A stretch of 64,000 nucleotides of DNA from positions 124,001-188,000 of the forward strand of contig NZ_JAHUWJ010000003.1 of assembly GCF_019219075.1 (NCBI RefSeq), in the 5' to 3' direction. Source of the DNA: Chitinophaga sp. sic0106 (lineage in GTDB: Bacteria; Bacteroidota; Bacteroidia; Chitinophagales; Chitinophagaceae). Shown here one piece after another: positions 9,701 to 17,982 of this stretch. The notes beneath the pieces are model-generated. The model was not told the DNA's origin, searched no databases, and saw only the letters and a program-made list of their open reading frames with translations. Position 1 is the first letter of the stretch, and the number at the start of each line of letters is the position of its first letter. The translations under genes and the position numbers were made by a program.

Positions 9701-12496
9701 ATCCGTCAACCTGCCGGTTATTATAAGCTGCTGGTGCTGATGAAACGCCAGGGCTTCGTTACACTGGATAGTCTGCAAAGCAAAACAGGCTACGAATCGG
9801 TTTACAAATACAGCCAGTTAAACATACAGCCGGATAACGATACTGTAAATCGCTTGCGGCAGCGTCTTAACATGGCCATCATCACCGGCAATTATGAGCG
9901 GGAATTTAATCCGCCTCAGCCAAAGCAGCCGGCTACCTATCCTGATCCCAAACCGGTTACCAATAAAGGTGCGGGCCTTACAAAACTCGTGTGGGGAACG
10001 GTGCGTGATAGTCACGGCACTCCTATTCCGGGAGCCAGCGTAATGATTCAGGGCACGCAGATAGGCACCTATACCAATGAACAGGGGGCCTATACACTGC
10101 ATGTAACGGAAACGGGCACACTGGCATTTAATTGCATTGGTTACAATATGGCAATACGAATGATCCGGTCGGATAAGATTTATGATGTCATGCTCTTCCC
10201 GCGCGAAGATGCCTTGGAAGAAGTGGTGGTAATGGGTTACGGCACCACGCAAAGAAAAAATTTATCTGCTACAGTGTCTGTTACACAATCGCTGCAAGGC
10301 CGGGTTGCCGGCGTATCCGTAGGCGCCGCCAAAAGAAAATTCTTTTCCGGGATAGGTAAGGAGCTGCGCATCCGTGGTACCGGAAGCACAGATGATTCGA
10401 AAGCGCCGTTGCTGATAGTAGACGGCGTTCCGTTTAATGGCACCCTGGCCGATATCAGCGAAGACCTGGTGAATAATATGCAGGTCTTGTCCGGCGATGC
10501 GGCAGTAGCCCAGTATGGCGACCGCGCTGCCAACGGGGTAGTGATCATTACCACCAACGTGAAAGGCGGCCTGAAAGCTCCTGCAGTAGCAGAAGAAAAC
10601 CTTAAAGCGCCCCTTCGTCATAATTTCAGAGACGATGCTTACTGGCAACCACGGTTACGTACCAACGAAAATGGAGAAGCCTCTTTTAACGTCACCTTCC
10701 CGGATGATATCACCAGCTGGAAATCGTACGCACTGGTAGCGGGCAATAATAAACAATCAGGCTTTGCCTCTACGCTTATCCGGGCCTATAACCAGGTAAG
10801 CGCCAACCTGGCCCTGCCACAGTTTACCCTGGCAGGCGATACGCTGGATGTGCTCACCAAAATTATGAACTATAACGGGGATAGCATACAAGTGAACCGT
10901 ACCCTTACCGTGGATGGTAAGCAACTGAAAAACGGGATGCTTCAGTTGCAGCATAGTCTTATAGAAACCAGTACGGTACCGGTTCCTGCAAATGACAGCT
11001 TGCGCCATAAATTTGAAATGAGTAATAATGATTGGGGAGATGGCGAATACCGCGCAATTCCGATTTACCCGGCTGGGACTACCGAAGCATTTGGTCAGTT
11101 TTTCCAGTTACCGGGAGATACCAGCCTCACGCTGCCAGGTACCCGGGATACAGGAGCAGTTCACCTGTACGCCGCTACATCTGCCATGCCGGTATTGCTG
11201 AAGGAGGCGGAGAACCTGTATACCTACCGGTACGATTGTAATGAACAACTGGCATCCAGGCTGATCGCTGCATTACTGCAAAAACGCTGGGCCGCTGCAC
11301 TGGACACCAACATCCACATCAATAAGCATATCCGCAATATGATCAGCAAACTGGAGAAATCCCGCAATATGGATGGCTTATGGGGCTGGTGGGCAAATGG
11401 CGCCACCTCCGGCTGGATCAGCGCCCATGTACTGAAAGCAATGGATATGGCAGCGGTGGCGGGCTTCAGGAATAAATCGGACAATAAGGATCTGACCCGA
11501 TTCTTAATGCCGCAAATCGATAAGTACTCCATCGACACGCGGCTTGACTTCCTGGGGTACCTCCGGGATACCGACAGCACGTTTAACTTACGGGCACATG
11601 TAGATACCATTAACGGTTTACATCTCACCCCTATACAACAACTACGCCTGCTTGAAATCAAACAGCGTGCAGGCATTACCGTTAGCACAACACCACTCTT
11701 GCAATCCGTGAAAAAAAACCTGTTCGGCAACACCTGGTGGGGGCCCGATAGCCTGGATATTTACAACAGCCGCATACAATACACGCTGCTGGCCTACCGC
11801 GTGCTGCGCCGGGAAGGTGGCCATGATGCCCTGCTACGTACTACCAGGGCATGGCTGCTGGATCAACGTGGCCCGCTATGCTGGCGCAATACCTATGAAT
11901 CAGCTACAATCATGGCAACCATTGGCGATGACATTCTCCGCGAGCAGGAACAAAAAGCGCCGTTGCTGCAGGTGAATAATACCACCGTTACCAGGTTCCC
12001 TTATGAAACGCAATTACCTGCCGGGCAGGCGCTCAGCATTTCCAAAACGGGCAATCGTATGCTGTACCTGAATACCTGGCAACACCGGTTTAATACCAAC
12101 CCGGCGCGGGTGGACAGCGCCTTTAAAGTGCGCAGCGTATTCAAGGCAGGGGACACCGTGCTAACTACGCTCACAGCAGGTAAAAAAGTAACGCTGGAGG
12201 CCATTGTGGAAGTAAAGGAAGATGCCGGTTTCGTGATGATTGAAGTACCGATACCTGCCGGCTGCTCTTATAACGGGAAGCCCCAGCCACATAGTAACAG
12301 TGAGGTACACCGCGAGTATTACTATGAAAAAGTCAGTATTTTCTGCCAGTACCTGCATAAAGGCACCTACACGTTTACCATTCCGCTGATGCCCCGGTAT
12401 ACCGGCAACTTCCAGCTGAATCCCGCCAAAGCGGAAATGATGTATTTCCCCGTGTTTCATGGCCGGGAAGCAATGAAAAGGGTACCCATCAAATAA
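6758..12496 (+). CDS. Alpha-2-macroglobulin-like protein with inserted SusC-type regulatory and plug domains
   Basis: A 1912-residue exported protein with signal peptide MKRILTAVLIQLTFAVTYAQ. An MG2-type domain is visible near residue 214 (KYKPGDTVRLKAF), and further macroglobulin beta domains follow. At about 1078-1150 comes a carboxypeptidase-regulatory-like domain (WGTVRDSHGTPIPGASV). At about 1154-1268 is a TonB-receptor plug of SusC type (EEVVVMGYG, then LLIVDGVPFNG and AANGVVIITT). From about 1280 the A2M domain resumes (NENGEASFNVTFPDDITSWK), with YDCNEQ at 1492-1497, where C1494 and Q1497 match the thioester Cys and Gln of CxEQ. The helical complement-like domain and a receptor-binding-like C-terminus follow. 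No 22-strand barrel is present. Bacterial A2Ms trap attacking proteases in the periplasm or at the outer membrane. The plug insertion is odd and may mediate contact with a TonB-type partner. Confidence 0.88.
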   Translation: MKRILTAVLIQLTFAVTYAQQLSNSKTAGQTTALFSITDAEAAKLFQASLQVAKVSTAYGSTKINKVRTIAPTDALLHTFVRSWPANAPTPADIPAGHYLLVHGEKNLLRYEYYPVKNVRLHLNKNPDGRYISLTDKNSLPLSTPEVIFHRKQLPFQTAYQVYRLPRSNSKGVLKVKHEGVTNFFYVQEYKYFNTHWIARKWKALKTSHHNTHKGYLVTNKPKYKPGDTVRLKAFITNAKGTPVNTPLQLRLTKEDEDTILQVLHPYRPGAYEHSFVLTEALDLSLDNEYKLSLGTHLQTNRKKEFISRTFGYEAYELSQLTFSARSDKPAYSPGMPVKFFLKATDENNLPVLDGRVTVTVNIYSSSDYETGTTFIPEKLWQQEVQLEPTGETAVTVPDSIFPNATIQCRVRCELNSSSNDTKTENFYFSRKKTVKDIRFEHLADSIAISYTAGGLPQSTPARIIFYNAANDSTGQLLTTLPATIPASPYIARYTAVADDYTKSYDIKRNESGISFAGYRQQDSIFAHLENPHKVPVWYQVYAGKQQVISGKGTSFDWAAKAANTTYTLYTSFIYGDVSTDYGQYVHYLPASLDVKIQAPPTIQPGQTARITVAVSNDQQQPVADADVTAYAHTAKFNAADPEVPYLNRFQISGPKILTPMGVATKERYQENGPLNWSRWKTILGLDTMPYFRFFHPQGLLYNFEPAINGIAQVAPFVIKNNRSLIPQLVWINDNLEYVFGTYPDYPYSFRVTPGKQSIRIVTAEYEVVVDSVYAPEGMKTFISIPVDKPGPGITITPRKKPYFTQLEKSVLNGRLLVLNAEQNSTPQYVNNDGRIFHITPQHYRDVIVGPVLQSSSYYFASPLMHQQFDPEPGYRYTITKGLVKMEKVDLAKDYFSHRLLNLPDNPLRLNDYVLTSTDMDSLYNSHLESIGMKIQTYGSAKNNIRLLLPDSIQQQIRQVFVYKYDDARWLEMAEGRDIDIIRQPAGYYKLLVLMKRQGFVTLDSLQSKTGYESVYKYSQLNIQPDNDTVNRLRQRLNMAIITGNYEREFNPPQPKQPATYPDPKPVTNKGAGLTKLVWGTVRDSHGTPIPGASVMIQGTQIGTYTNEQGAYTLHVTETGTLAFNCIGYNMAIRMIRSDKIYDVMLFPREDALEEVVVMGYGTTQRKNLSATVSVTQSLQGRVAGVSVGAAKRKFFSGIGKELRIRGTGSTDDSKAPLLIVDGVPFNGTLADISEDLVNNMQVLSGDAAVAQYGDRAANGVVIITTNVKGGLKAPAVAEENLKAPLRHNFRDDAYWQPRLRTNENGEASFNVTFPDDITSWKSYALVAGNNKQSGFASTLIRAYNQVSANLALPQFTLAGDTLDVLTKIMNYNGDSIQVNRTLTVDGKQLKNGMLQLQHSLIETSTVPVPANDSLRHKFEMSNNDWGDGEYRAIPIYPAGTTEAFGQFFQLPGDTSLTLPGTRDTGAVHLYAATSAMPVLLKEAENLYTYRYDCNEQLASRLIAALLQKRWAAALDTNIHINKHIRNMISKLEKSRNMDGLWGWWANGATSGWISAHVLKAMDMAAVAGFRNKSDNKDLTRFLMPQIDKYSIDTRLDFLGYLRDTDSTFNLRAHVDTINGLHLTPIQQLRLLEIKQRAGITVSTTPLLQSVKKNLFGNTWWGPDSLDIYNSRIQYTLLAYRVLRREGGHDALLRTTRAWLLDQRGPLCWRNTYESATIMATIGDDILREQEQKAPLLQVNNTTVTRFPYETQLPAGQALSISKTGNRMLYLNTWQHRFNTNPARVDSAFKVRSVFKAGDTVLTTLTAGKKVTLEAIVEVKEDAGFVMIEVPIPAGCSYNGKPQPHSNSEVHREYYYEKVSIFCQYLHKGTYTFTIPLMPRYTGNFQLNPAKAEMMYFPVFHGREAMKRVPIK

Positions 12497-12539
12497 GGAA
12501 AAAATTGATTATATTTAGTAATACCCAATCATCCACCAT

Positions 12540-13001
12540 ATGAGATCCATACAGTCCTGGCTGGACGAATACGGCACCAGCCACCGCAACGCCACCAACA
12601 AATCGATTCACTGGATTTGTGTGCCCGCGATATTTTTCAGTATTGTAGGCTTACTATATAGCATCCCCCTTCCCTTTCATATTGGCGGATTGCAGGTAAC
12701 GGTGGCGCATATAGCGCTGTTGCTGGTGTTGATATATTACTTCCGGCTCTCTCCCGGTCTGAGTATGGGCATGCTGGTATTTGTGCTGCTTTGCCTGTGG
12801 GCCTGGCGGGTGTTGGACAGTTTTGGCATCACGCCCTGGATATTATCCCTGGTCATTTTTGTGGTGGCGTGGGTAGGCCAGTTTATCGGGCATAAGATTG
12901 AGGGTGCCAAACCATCTTTCTTTAAAGATTTGCAATTTTTGCTGATAGGGCCGGCCTGGCTGTTGAGCTTTATCTACCGCAAGGCCGGCATTCCATTCTA
13001 A
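12540..13001 (+). CDS. Mpo1-like/DUF962 membrane protein
   Basis: A 153-residue membrane protein of the Mpo1/YGL010w-like family (DUF962). The N-terminal family pattern is present: EYGTSHRNATNKSIHWICVP, with histidines at about 15 and 24. About four hydrophobic segments follow, and the C-terminal pattern is FIGHKIEGAKPSFF. The yeast relative Mpo1 is an iron-dependent dioxygenase of fatty-acid alpha-oxidation; the bacterial role is not established. It starts 43 bases after the A2M gene and could be read through from it. Its stop overlaps the stop of the opposite-strand gene by 4 bases (12998-13001). Confidence 0.8.
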   Translation: MRSIQSWLDEYGTSHRNATNKSIHWICVPAIFFSIVGLLYSIPLPFHIGGLQVTVAHIALLLVLIYYFRLSPGLSMGMLVFVLLCLWAWRVLDSFGITPWILSLVIFVVAWVGQFIGHKIEGAKPSFFKDLQFLLIGPAWLLSFIYRKAGIPF

Positions 13002-13573
13002 CCATGAACGGTCAGGAATAAACGCAGGATATATGATAGCTCGTATAGGATGACCAGGACCACTAAAAAACCGTGAAATGTTCTGTTGGCATACTTAATG
13101 GCCAGTAAACAAAGCAGGATATGCGTGATACCCCTGATGGGGTATTCTGCGTTATAGTGCATATGAAAGTAGGCTTCGCCTTTCATAAGTGTATCCACCA
13201 CATCAGCCACGAAAGTAAGCGCCAGCAAGCCAAAAAACCACTTTCGCCGGGAGTAGAAATAATCTTCATAGCCCGTATATTCTTTTATATCATCCGGGTA
13301 AAGCAGGGCGCTCAGCACGAAGAACATGATGATGTAGATGGTCACAAAAAAGTACTCCAGGAAAGTCCATTGCACAATATTGCTGAGGCTGATTTCCCAC
13401 CACCAGAAGTGTAATAATATCAGGAAGAGGTAGAGTACCCATCCCAGGTGTACCCAATAGATTTTTTGGCGGCCGGGGTGCTGGATGAACTTTGCAGTAC
13501 CCTTGAGAAGCTGGGCAATACTGAGGCTCAGGATGATGCCGATGACGGTACGTACATGACTAAACGTTTCCAT
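12998..13573 (-). CDS. Hypothetical multi-pass membrane protein
   Basis: A 191-residue protein with about five to six hydrophobic helices (for example VIGIILSLSIAQLLKG, WVLYLFLILLHFWWW and FFVTIYIIMFFVLSALLY). I do not recognise the family. Aromatic residues are frequent, and a short charged stretch (YPDDIKEYTGYEDYFYSRRKW) lies in the middle. It converges on the Mpo1-like gene and shares the bases CTAA with it as overlapping stop codons. Codon use looks like that of the neighbours. Function unknown. Confidence 0.75.
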   Translation of the reverse strand: METFSHVRTVIGIILSLSIAQLLKGTAKFIQHPGRQKIYWVHLGWVLYLFLILLHFWWWEISLSNIVQWTFLEYFFVTIYIIMFFVLSALLYPDDIKEYTGYEDYFYSRRKWFFGLLALTFVADVVDTLMKGEAYFHMHYNAEYPIRGITHILLCLLAIKYANRTFHGFLVVLVILYELSYILRLFLTVHG

Positions 13574-13611
13574 GGGCGTATATTCTTATCCTGAATATAC
13601 CGAAAAAAATA

Positions 13612-13635
13612 AAGCCCCGATGAATATCGGGGCTT
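13612..13635 (-). terminator. Intrinsic terminator of the efflux operon
   Basis: AAGCCCCGAT at 13612-13621 pairs with ATCGGGGCTT at 13626-13635 around a GAAT loop. On the minus strand it is followed by TTTATTTTTTT. It lies about 65 bases past the MFS transporter stop and closes the tetR-tolC-emrA-emrB operon. Confidence 0.85.
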
Positions 13636-13700
13636 ATTTACCTAAACCTACAACTGTTACACTGTTATTGCAACAATTATTTTTATGTGTCACTCTTGCC

Positions 13701-15284
13701 TTAGTGCATGGCACTTGGGTCGAGCTTACCTTGTTGTTTTTTGGTGCGTACCATCAGTACAAACGGGATACAGATGAGGAACAGGATACCGAGATACAGG
13801 AAGGAATCCATGTAAGACAGTACAGAAGCCTGTTTGGTAACACTATAATCCAGTACCATGTACGCTTTATGTTTGGCGGTGGCCATATCAAATCCTTTGG
13901 ACATGAAGTTGGCAGTGAGGCCGTTGATCCGGTTTACCACATCCGGGTTGTTGGTGTCGATGTAGGCTACCATGTCGCTCCGGTGCATTTGTGTGCGCCG
14001 TGTCATGAAGGTGGTGATCAGTGCTACACCGAAGGAACCGCCGAGCTGGCGCATCATACCGGTGAAGGCTGCACCCTGGCCGATCTGCTGCCCTTTGAGG
14101 CTGGAGAGTGCCAGTGTGGTAATTGGAATGAACAATAACCCCATACCTACCCCACGAACGATCAGCATCCAGAAGAAGGCATCGGAGCCTGTATCTGCCG
14201 GGGTGAGAATTTTATATCCCCAGAAGCTATATCCAAAGAACAGGAACATACCGGCGGCCACGAGATACTGCTGGGGCACCCCTTTTTCGAGCATCTTACC
14301 GATTATAGGCATCATAAATGCCGTGGTAAGTGCCGCAGGCACCATCAGCATACCTGATTGTGTGGCGGTCCATCCCAGGATACCTTGTGTATACAGCGGG
14401 ATGATGAAGGTAGAGCCGTACAAACCAAAACCGAGGATGAAGGACAGGATAGTACCTGTTCTGAGGTTCCCGTTTTTGAGTACTCTCAGTTCTACGATCG
14501 GGTATTTATAGGTAAGCTCACGCCAGATGAAGAAGAAGAGCGCTAAAGCGCTGGTGGCGGCAAGGATCGTAATATACGGATCATTGAACCAGTCGTCTTC
14601 CTGACCACGTTCCAGTACGTACTGCAGGGAACCCACACATAATGCCAGCAAGCCGATACCGAGGAAGTCCACGTCGCTGACAGAACGTTTCTCTGCGTAT
14701 TTAGGGCTGCGTACAAACTGCAGGGTAAGCAGTGTAGCGATAATACCGATAGGAATGTTAATGTAAAAGATATAAGGCCATGAGTAGTTATCTGTAATAA
14801 AACCACCTAATGGCGGGCCGAGTGTAGGGCCGATGATTACGCCAAGACCATAGATTGCCTGTGCAGTACCACGTTTTTCCGGTGGGTAGCTTTCAGTAAT
14901 AATAGTTTGGGAAGTAACCAGCAGTGCACCACCACCAATACCCTGTATGAAACGGAACAGTACCAGTTCCCACATGGCAGAGGCGTTACCGCAAAGGAAC
15001 GACGACACGGTGAATATGATAATGGAAGCCGCAAAGTAGTTACGGCGGCCAAATTGCTGAGAGAGCCAGCTGGTCATTGGAACAACAATTACGTTACCGA
15101 TTGCATAGGCCGTAATTACCCAACCAATTTCCGACATGGTGGCTCCCATGTTACCGCGCATATCATTAAGTGCCACATTCACGATAGTGGTATCGACGAT
15201 TTCCAGCAGCGCACAAAATATAGCCGTGATCGTGATGATCACCCTGCGCGAGCCGTATTCTATCAATGATTCTTGTTGCAGCAT
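13701..15284 (-). CDS. emrB: DHA2-family MFS drug exporter (EmrB/QacA type)
   Basis: A 527-residue, 14-helix major facilitator of the DHA2 family, a proton-driven inner-membrane drug exporter. The antiporter motif C is clear (GVIIGPTLGPPLGGFI), followed by the SWPYIFYINIPIG segment typical of EmrB. The motif between helices 2 and 3 is seen as SWLSQQFGRRNYF. It is the last gene of a four-gene operon with the HlyD adaptor and TolC, so it should work as an EmrAB-TolC tripartite pump across both membranes. Substrates cannot be deduced; related pumps export hydrophobic drugs, uncouplers or fatty acids. A 174-base gap with an inverted repeat separates it from the adaptor gene. Confidence 0.93.
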   Translation of the reverse strand: MLQQESLIEYGSRRVIITITAIFCALLEIVDTTIVNVALNDMRGNMGATMSEIGWVITAYAIGNVIVVPMTSWLSQQFGRRNYFAASIIIFTVSSFLCGNASAMWELVLFRFIQGIGGGALLVTSQTIITESYPPEKRGTAQAIYGLGVIIGPTLGPPLGGFITDNYSWPYIFYINIPIGIIATLLTLQFVRSPKYAEKRSVSDVDFLGIGLLALCVGSLQYVLERGQEDDWFNDPYITILAATSALALFFFIWRELTYKYPIVELRVLKNGNLRTGTILSFILGFGLYGSTFIIPLYTQGILGWTATQSGMLMVPAALTTAFMMPIIGKMLEKGVPQQYLVAAGMFLFFGYSFWGYKILTPADTGSDAFFWMLIVRGVGMGLLFIPITTLALSSLKGQQIGQGAAFTGMMRQLGGSFGVALITTFMTRRTQMHRSDMVAYIDTNNPDVVNRINGLTANFMSKGFDMATAKHKAYMVLDYSVTKQASVLSYMDSFLYLGILFLICIPFVLMVRTKKQQGKLDPSAMH

Positions 15285-15326
15285 GAAATACTAAATTATA
15301 TAGAGAAGTAGAAAGCTGTATGACCA

Positions 15327-15430
15327 GGAACTAATAATTAATGCCGGAGCATGGCCGTTTGATGATTCTTTGTTTATGCTAATGGTTTCCGCCGATTATG
15401 TGATCATGGTTCCCATTAATTATTAATTCC
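15327..15430. repeat. Inverted repeat between emrA and emrB
   Basis: GGAACTAATAATTAATG at 15327-15343 and CATTAATTATTAATTCC at 15414-15430 are reverse complements over 17 bases with one mismatch, enclosing about 70 bases. It lies inside the operon gap just before the transporter gene. In RNA it would form a long stem that could limit 3' decay or tune expression of emrB relative to emrA. Alternatively it is a remnant of an insertion. Confidence 0.6.
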
Positions 15431-15458
15431 GGGTCATTACGCTTTCTGCTAAAGCAGA

Positions 15459-16592
15459 TTAGTCGAGATGAACATCTACCTCTACGTTCATACCTGGACG
15501 GAGGTTTTTAACCAGTTCATCAGAAGGATTTGTGAATTCGATTTTCACCGGGAGGCGCTGTACCACTTTCACGAAGTTACCAGAAGCGTTATCAGGAGGC
15601 AGCAGGGCCATCTTAGCACCGGTTGTTGGCGCAAAGGAGGTGATTTTAGCTTCCAGCTCTTTACCAGGATAAGCGTCGATTTTGATCGTTACTTTCTGGC
15701 CAAGTTTCATTTTGGTCAGCTGTGTTTCCTTGAAGTTAGCTACTACCCACGGGGTATTGTTCAGTACTACGCTAAACAGGGACTGTCCGGCGTTTACGTA
15801 CTGACCTGGCTGCACATATATTTTAGACAGGTAACCATCTTCAGGAGCGATCAGTACTGCGTAGCTCTTTACCAGTTCAGCATCGGCAACGTCTGTCTGG
15901 CGTTGTTTGATGGCAGCATCAGCGAGGCTGATCTGTTTGGAGGTGGCAGTGCTCTGGGAAGACACTACTGTTGTTTGGCGTGTAGCGGCAGTTTTCTGGC
16001 GCTGCAGTACATCCAGCTGGCGTTCCGCGGACTGCTTGGCAGCCAGCGCCTGTTCGTATTGCTGTTGGGTGATGGAGTGATCTTTGATCAGGTTAGCATA
16101 ACGTTCATAGTCCTGGTTGGCTCTCCAAACGTTTACTTTAGCGGCTTCGATCTGCGCGTCGATGGTGCCGATCTGTGCCTGTGCTTGTCCGATACCGGTT
16201 TCAGCGGCCTGTGTAGCGGCAGCTGCGGCAGTTTTGTTAGCTTCAGCGGCGAGCAGGGCTGCTTCGGCAGACTGCACCTTGATGGCCAGGTCGCGGTCGT
16301 CGAGGATGATGAGGGTATCACCTTTTTTCACGAACTGGTTATCTTTCACACGTACTTCCTTCACGTAACCGGAAACTCTTGGGATTACCGGGCTCACGTT
16401 AGCATCAATCTGCGCGTTATCAGTTTCTTCGTGGTGCTGACCGTGAATATATTTGGTGATACCGAAGGCGCCACCACCAATTACCAGCGCTGCCAGTACG
16501 ATGACGAACCCTTTGCTGCGTTTTTTAGGCGCGGTTGTTTCCTGCATGGTTGTATTATTAGTATTATTAGAAGCTTTAGTTTGCGTTTCCAC
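15459..16592 (-). CDS. emrA: HlyD-family membrane fusion protein (EmrA type)
   Basis: A 377-residue periplasmic adaptor with one N-terminal membrane helix (about residues 26-46, KGFVIVLAALVIGGGAFGI). A lipoyl-like half-motif follows (SPVIPRVSGYVKEVRVKDNQFVKKGD, about 66-90). Next come a long alanine- and glutamine-rich coiled-coil hairpin, the second lipoyl half (LIAPEDGYLSKIYVQPGQYV) and a beta-barrel domain. It links the inner-membrane EmrB to the TolC channel. It is 19 bases downstream of the tolC gene. The 377-codon open frame on the opposite strand is a shadow. Confidence 0.93.
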   Translation of the reverse strand: METQTKASNNTNNTTMQETTAPKKRSKGFVIVLAALVIGGGAFGITKYIHGQHHEETDNAQIDANVSPVIPRVSGYVKEVRVKDNQFVKKGDTLIILDDRDLAIKVQSAEAALLAAEANKTAAAAATQAAETGIGQAQAQIGTIDAQIEAAKVNVWRANQDYERYANLIKDHSITQQQYEQALAAKQSAERQLDVLQRQKTAATRQTTVVSSQSTATSKQISLADAAIKQRQTDVADAELVKSYAVLIAPEDGYLSKIYVQPGQYVNAGQSLFSVVLNNTPWVVANFKETQLTKMKLGQKVTIKIDAYPGKELEAKITSFAPTTGAKMALLPPDNASGNFVKVVQRLPVKIEFTNPSDELVKNLRPGMNVEVDVHLD

Positions 16593-16611
16593 AGCTTATA
16601 AATTTGTGTGA

Positions 16612-17982
16612 TTATTGTTTATTGATTGACTGGTCCAGGATACCGGCTGCCTGCAGCAGCTTGTTGTAGGCTACGATGGCTTCTGCTTTAGCGAAGGCGT
16701 AGTTCAGGTGTGACTGGAGATTGGCGACGTCGGCATCCAGCAGGTCCGTGGTGGTTGCCAGGGCGTTGTCGTGCTTATTTTTAGTGATACGGTAGTTCTC
16801 TTCTGATTGCTCAATGGCCTTAACGTAGGTATCCATTTTCTTGTGGCTCAGCAGATAATTTTCGTATGACTGGTATACATCCATATGAATGGCATCTGTT
16901 ACCTGTGCTTCATTGGCGCGGATCTGAGCCAGTTGAGCGTTAGCAGCAGCTACTTTGGATTTGTTTTTCCAGATGGAATGGATGTTATATTTCAGTCCCA
17001 CACCGGCCGTGATAGCGTTGGTGATGGTCAGGAAATTTGGAATGTAAGCCGCTACGTAACCACCGGTTACTGCCAGCTGAGGATACATTTCACCTTTGAT
17101 AGATTTCACGTTGGCTGAAGCAGCACCTTCGTGCGCCTGCAGTGATTGTGCATCTTTACGGTTCTGATAGGCCAGTTGTTCAAACTCTCCTATTCCTCTT
17201 GCATCTACCTGACTGCTGCTGTTGAAAATGGTGGTATCCAGTGCAAGCACGGTGTTATCCGGCAGACCGAGCATGATGTTCATGTTCAGGTTGGCCACTT
17301 TCAGGCTGTTCTCCGCATCCATGAGCAGGAGCTCGTAGTTGGATTGGTTTAGTTCAGCTTTTAAGAGGTCGTTGCGGGCGAGTAAACCGTTTTTCTCCAG
17401 GTTGGTAAAGTCTTTCACCCGCTGGGAGGATTGCCTTACATTCTCTTTCATCAGGTTTACGCTCTGCTGTGCTTTATAAAGGTTAGCGTAAGCAGCGATG
17501 GTGTTCTGCATTACGTCTTCCTTATCCTTTTCAGCATCGAGGCGGGAAGCGGTAGCCAGGTAAGTGGCTGCTTTCTTTCCGTTCTGGATCATCATACCTG
17601 CGAATACAGGGATGCTGAGGTTAGCCATACCGTAGGCTGCGCTGTTAACCTTAGGCATTTCAGTGCCGCCACCGGAGCCGGAGTTATCCTTTGCCATCTT
17701 CAGATCGATGTTAGGTTCGGTAACGCGCATGTAAGCACCGGTAACACTGAAGTCGGGCAGTTGACGTTCGTTAGCCTCTTTCAGTTTGGCATTCGATTCT
17801 TCAATTTTTGCCTGGCTTACTTTTAACTGTTTACTGTTTTGAATACTCAGCGATATGGCTTCACTTAACGACAGTTGCTTTGTGGCAGACTGTTGCTGTG
17901 CCGAGGCGGCCTGAAAAACCAGCGTCAGCAAGATTCCCGTTGTAAGCGCATATAATCGTGCGTATATGCTTTTAGAATTCAT
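16612..17982 (-). CDS. tolC: TolC-family outer-membrane efflux channel
   Basis: A 456-residue outer-membrane efflux protein with a signal peptide ending near AASAQ (residues 25-29). Two OEP repeats can be seen, each starting with the typical pattern (LSLSEAISLSIQNSKQLKV and the later ENYRITKNKHDNALATTTDLLDADV). It forms the trimeric channel of the EmrAB pump. Its start overlaps the end of the TetR gene by 11 bases, so the two are translationally coupled. A second, unrelated TolC gene serves the MacAB operon at 45.7 kb. Confidence 0.93.
   Translation of the reverse strand: MNSKSIYARLYALTTGILLTLVFQAASAQQQSATKQLSLSEAISLSIQNSKQLKVSQAKIEESNAKLKEANERQLPDFSVTGAYMRVTEPNIDLKMAKDNSGSGGGTEMPKVNSAAYGMANLSIPVFAGMMIQNGKKAATYLATASRLDAEKDKEDVMQNTIAAYANLYKAQQSVNLMKENVRQSSQRVKDFTNLEKNGLLARNDLLKAELNQSNYELLLMDAENSLKVANLNMNIMLGLPDNTVLALDTTIFNSSSQVDARGIGEFEQLAYQNRKDAQSLQAHEGAASANVKSIKGEMYPQLAVTGGYVAAYIPNFLTITNAITAGVGLKYNIHSIWKNKSKVAAANAQLAQIRANEAQVTDAIHMDVYQSYENYLLSHKKMDTYVKAIEQSEENYRITKNKHDNALATTTDLLDADVANLQSHLNYAFAKAEAIVAYNKLLQAAGILDQSINKQ

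Noticed and set aside
10216..10560. Separate SusC receptor gene inside the A2M gene
   Set aside because: The plug and regulatory domains are in frame with the A2M on both sides, there is no internal start or stop, and no barrel follows.
15468..16601. A 377-codon plus-strand frame antisense to the EmrA adaptor gene
   Set aside because: It mirrors the adaptor gene almost exactly, has no domain or signal, and its composition is that of an antisense shadow. The adaptor on the other strand is clearly real.
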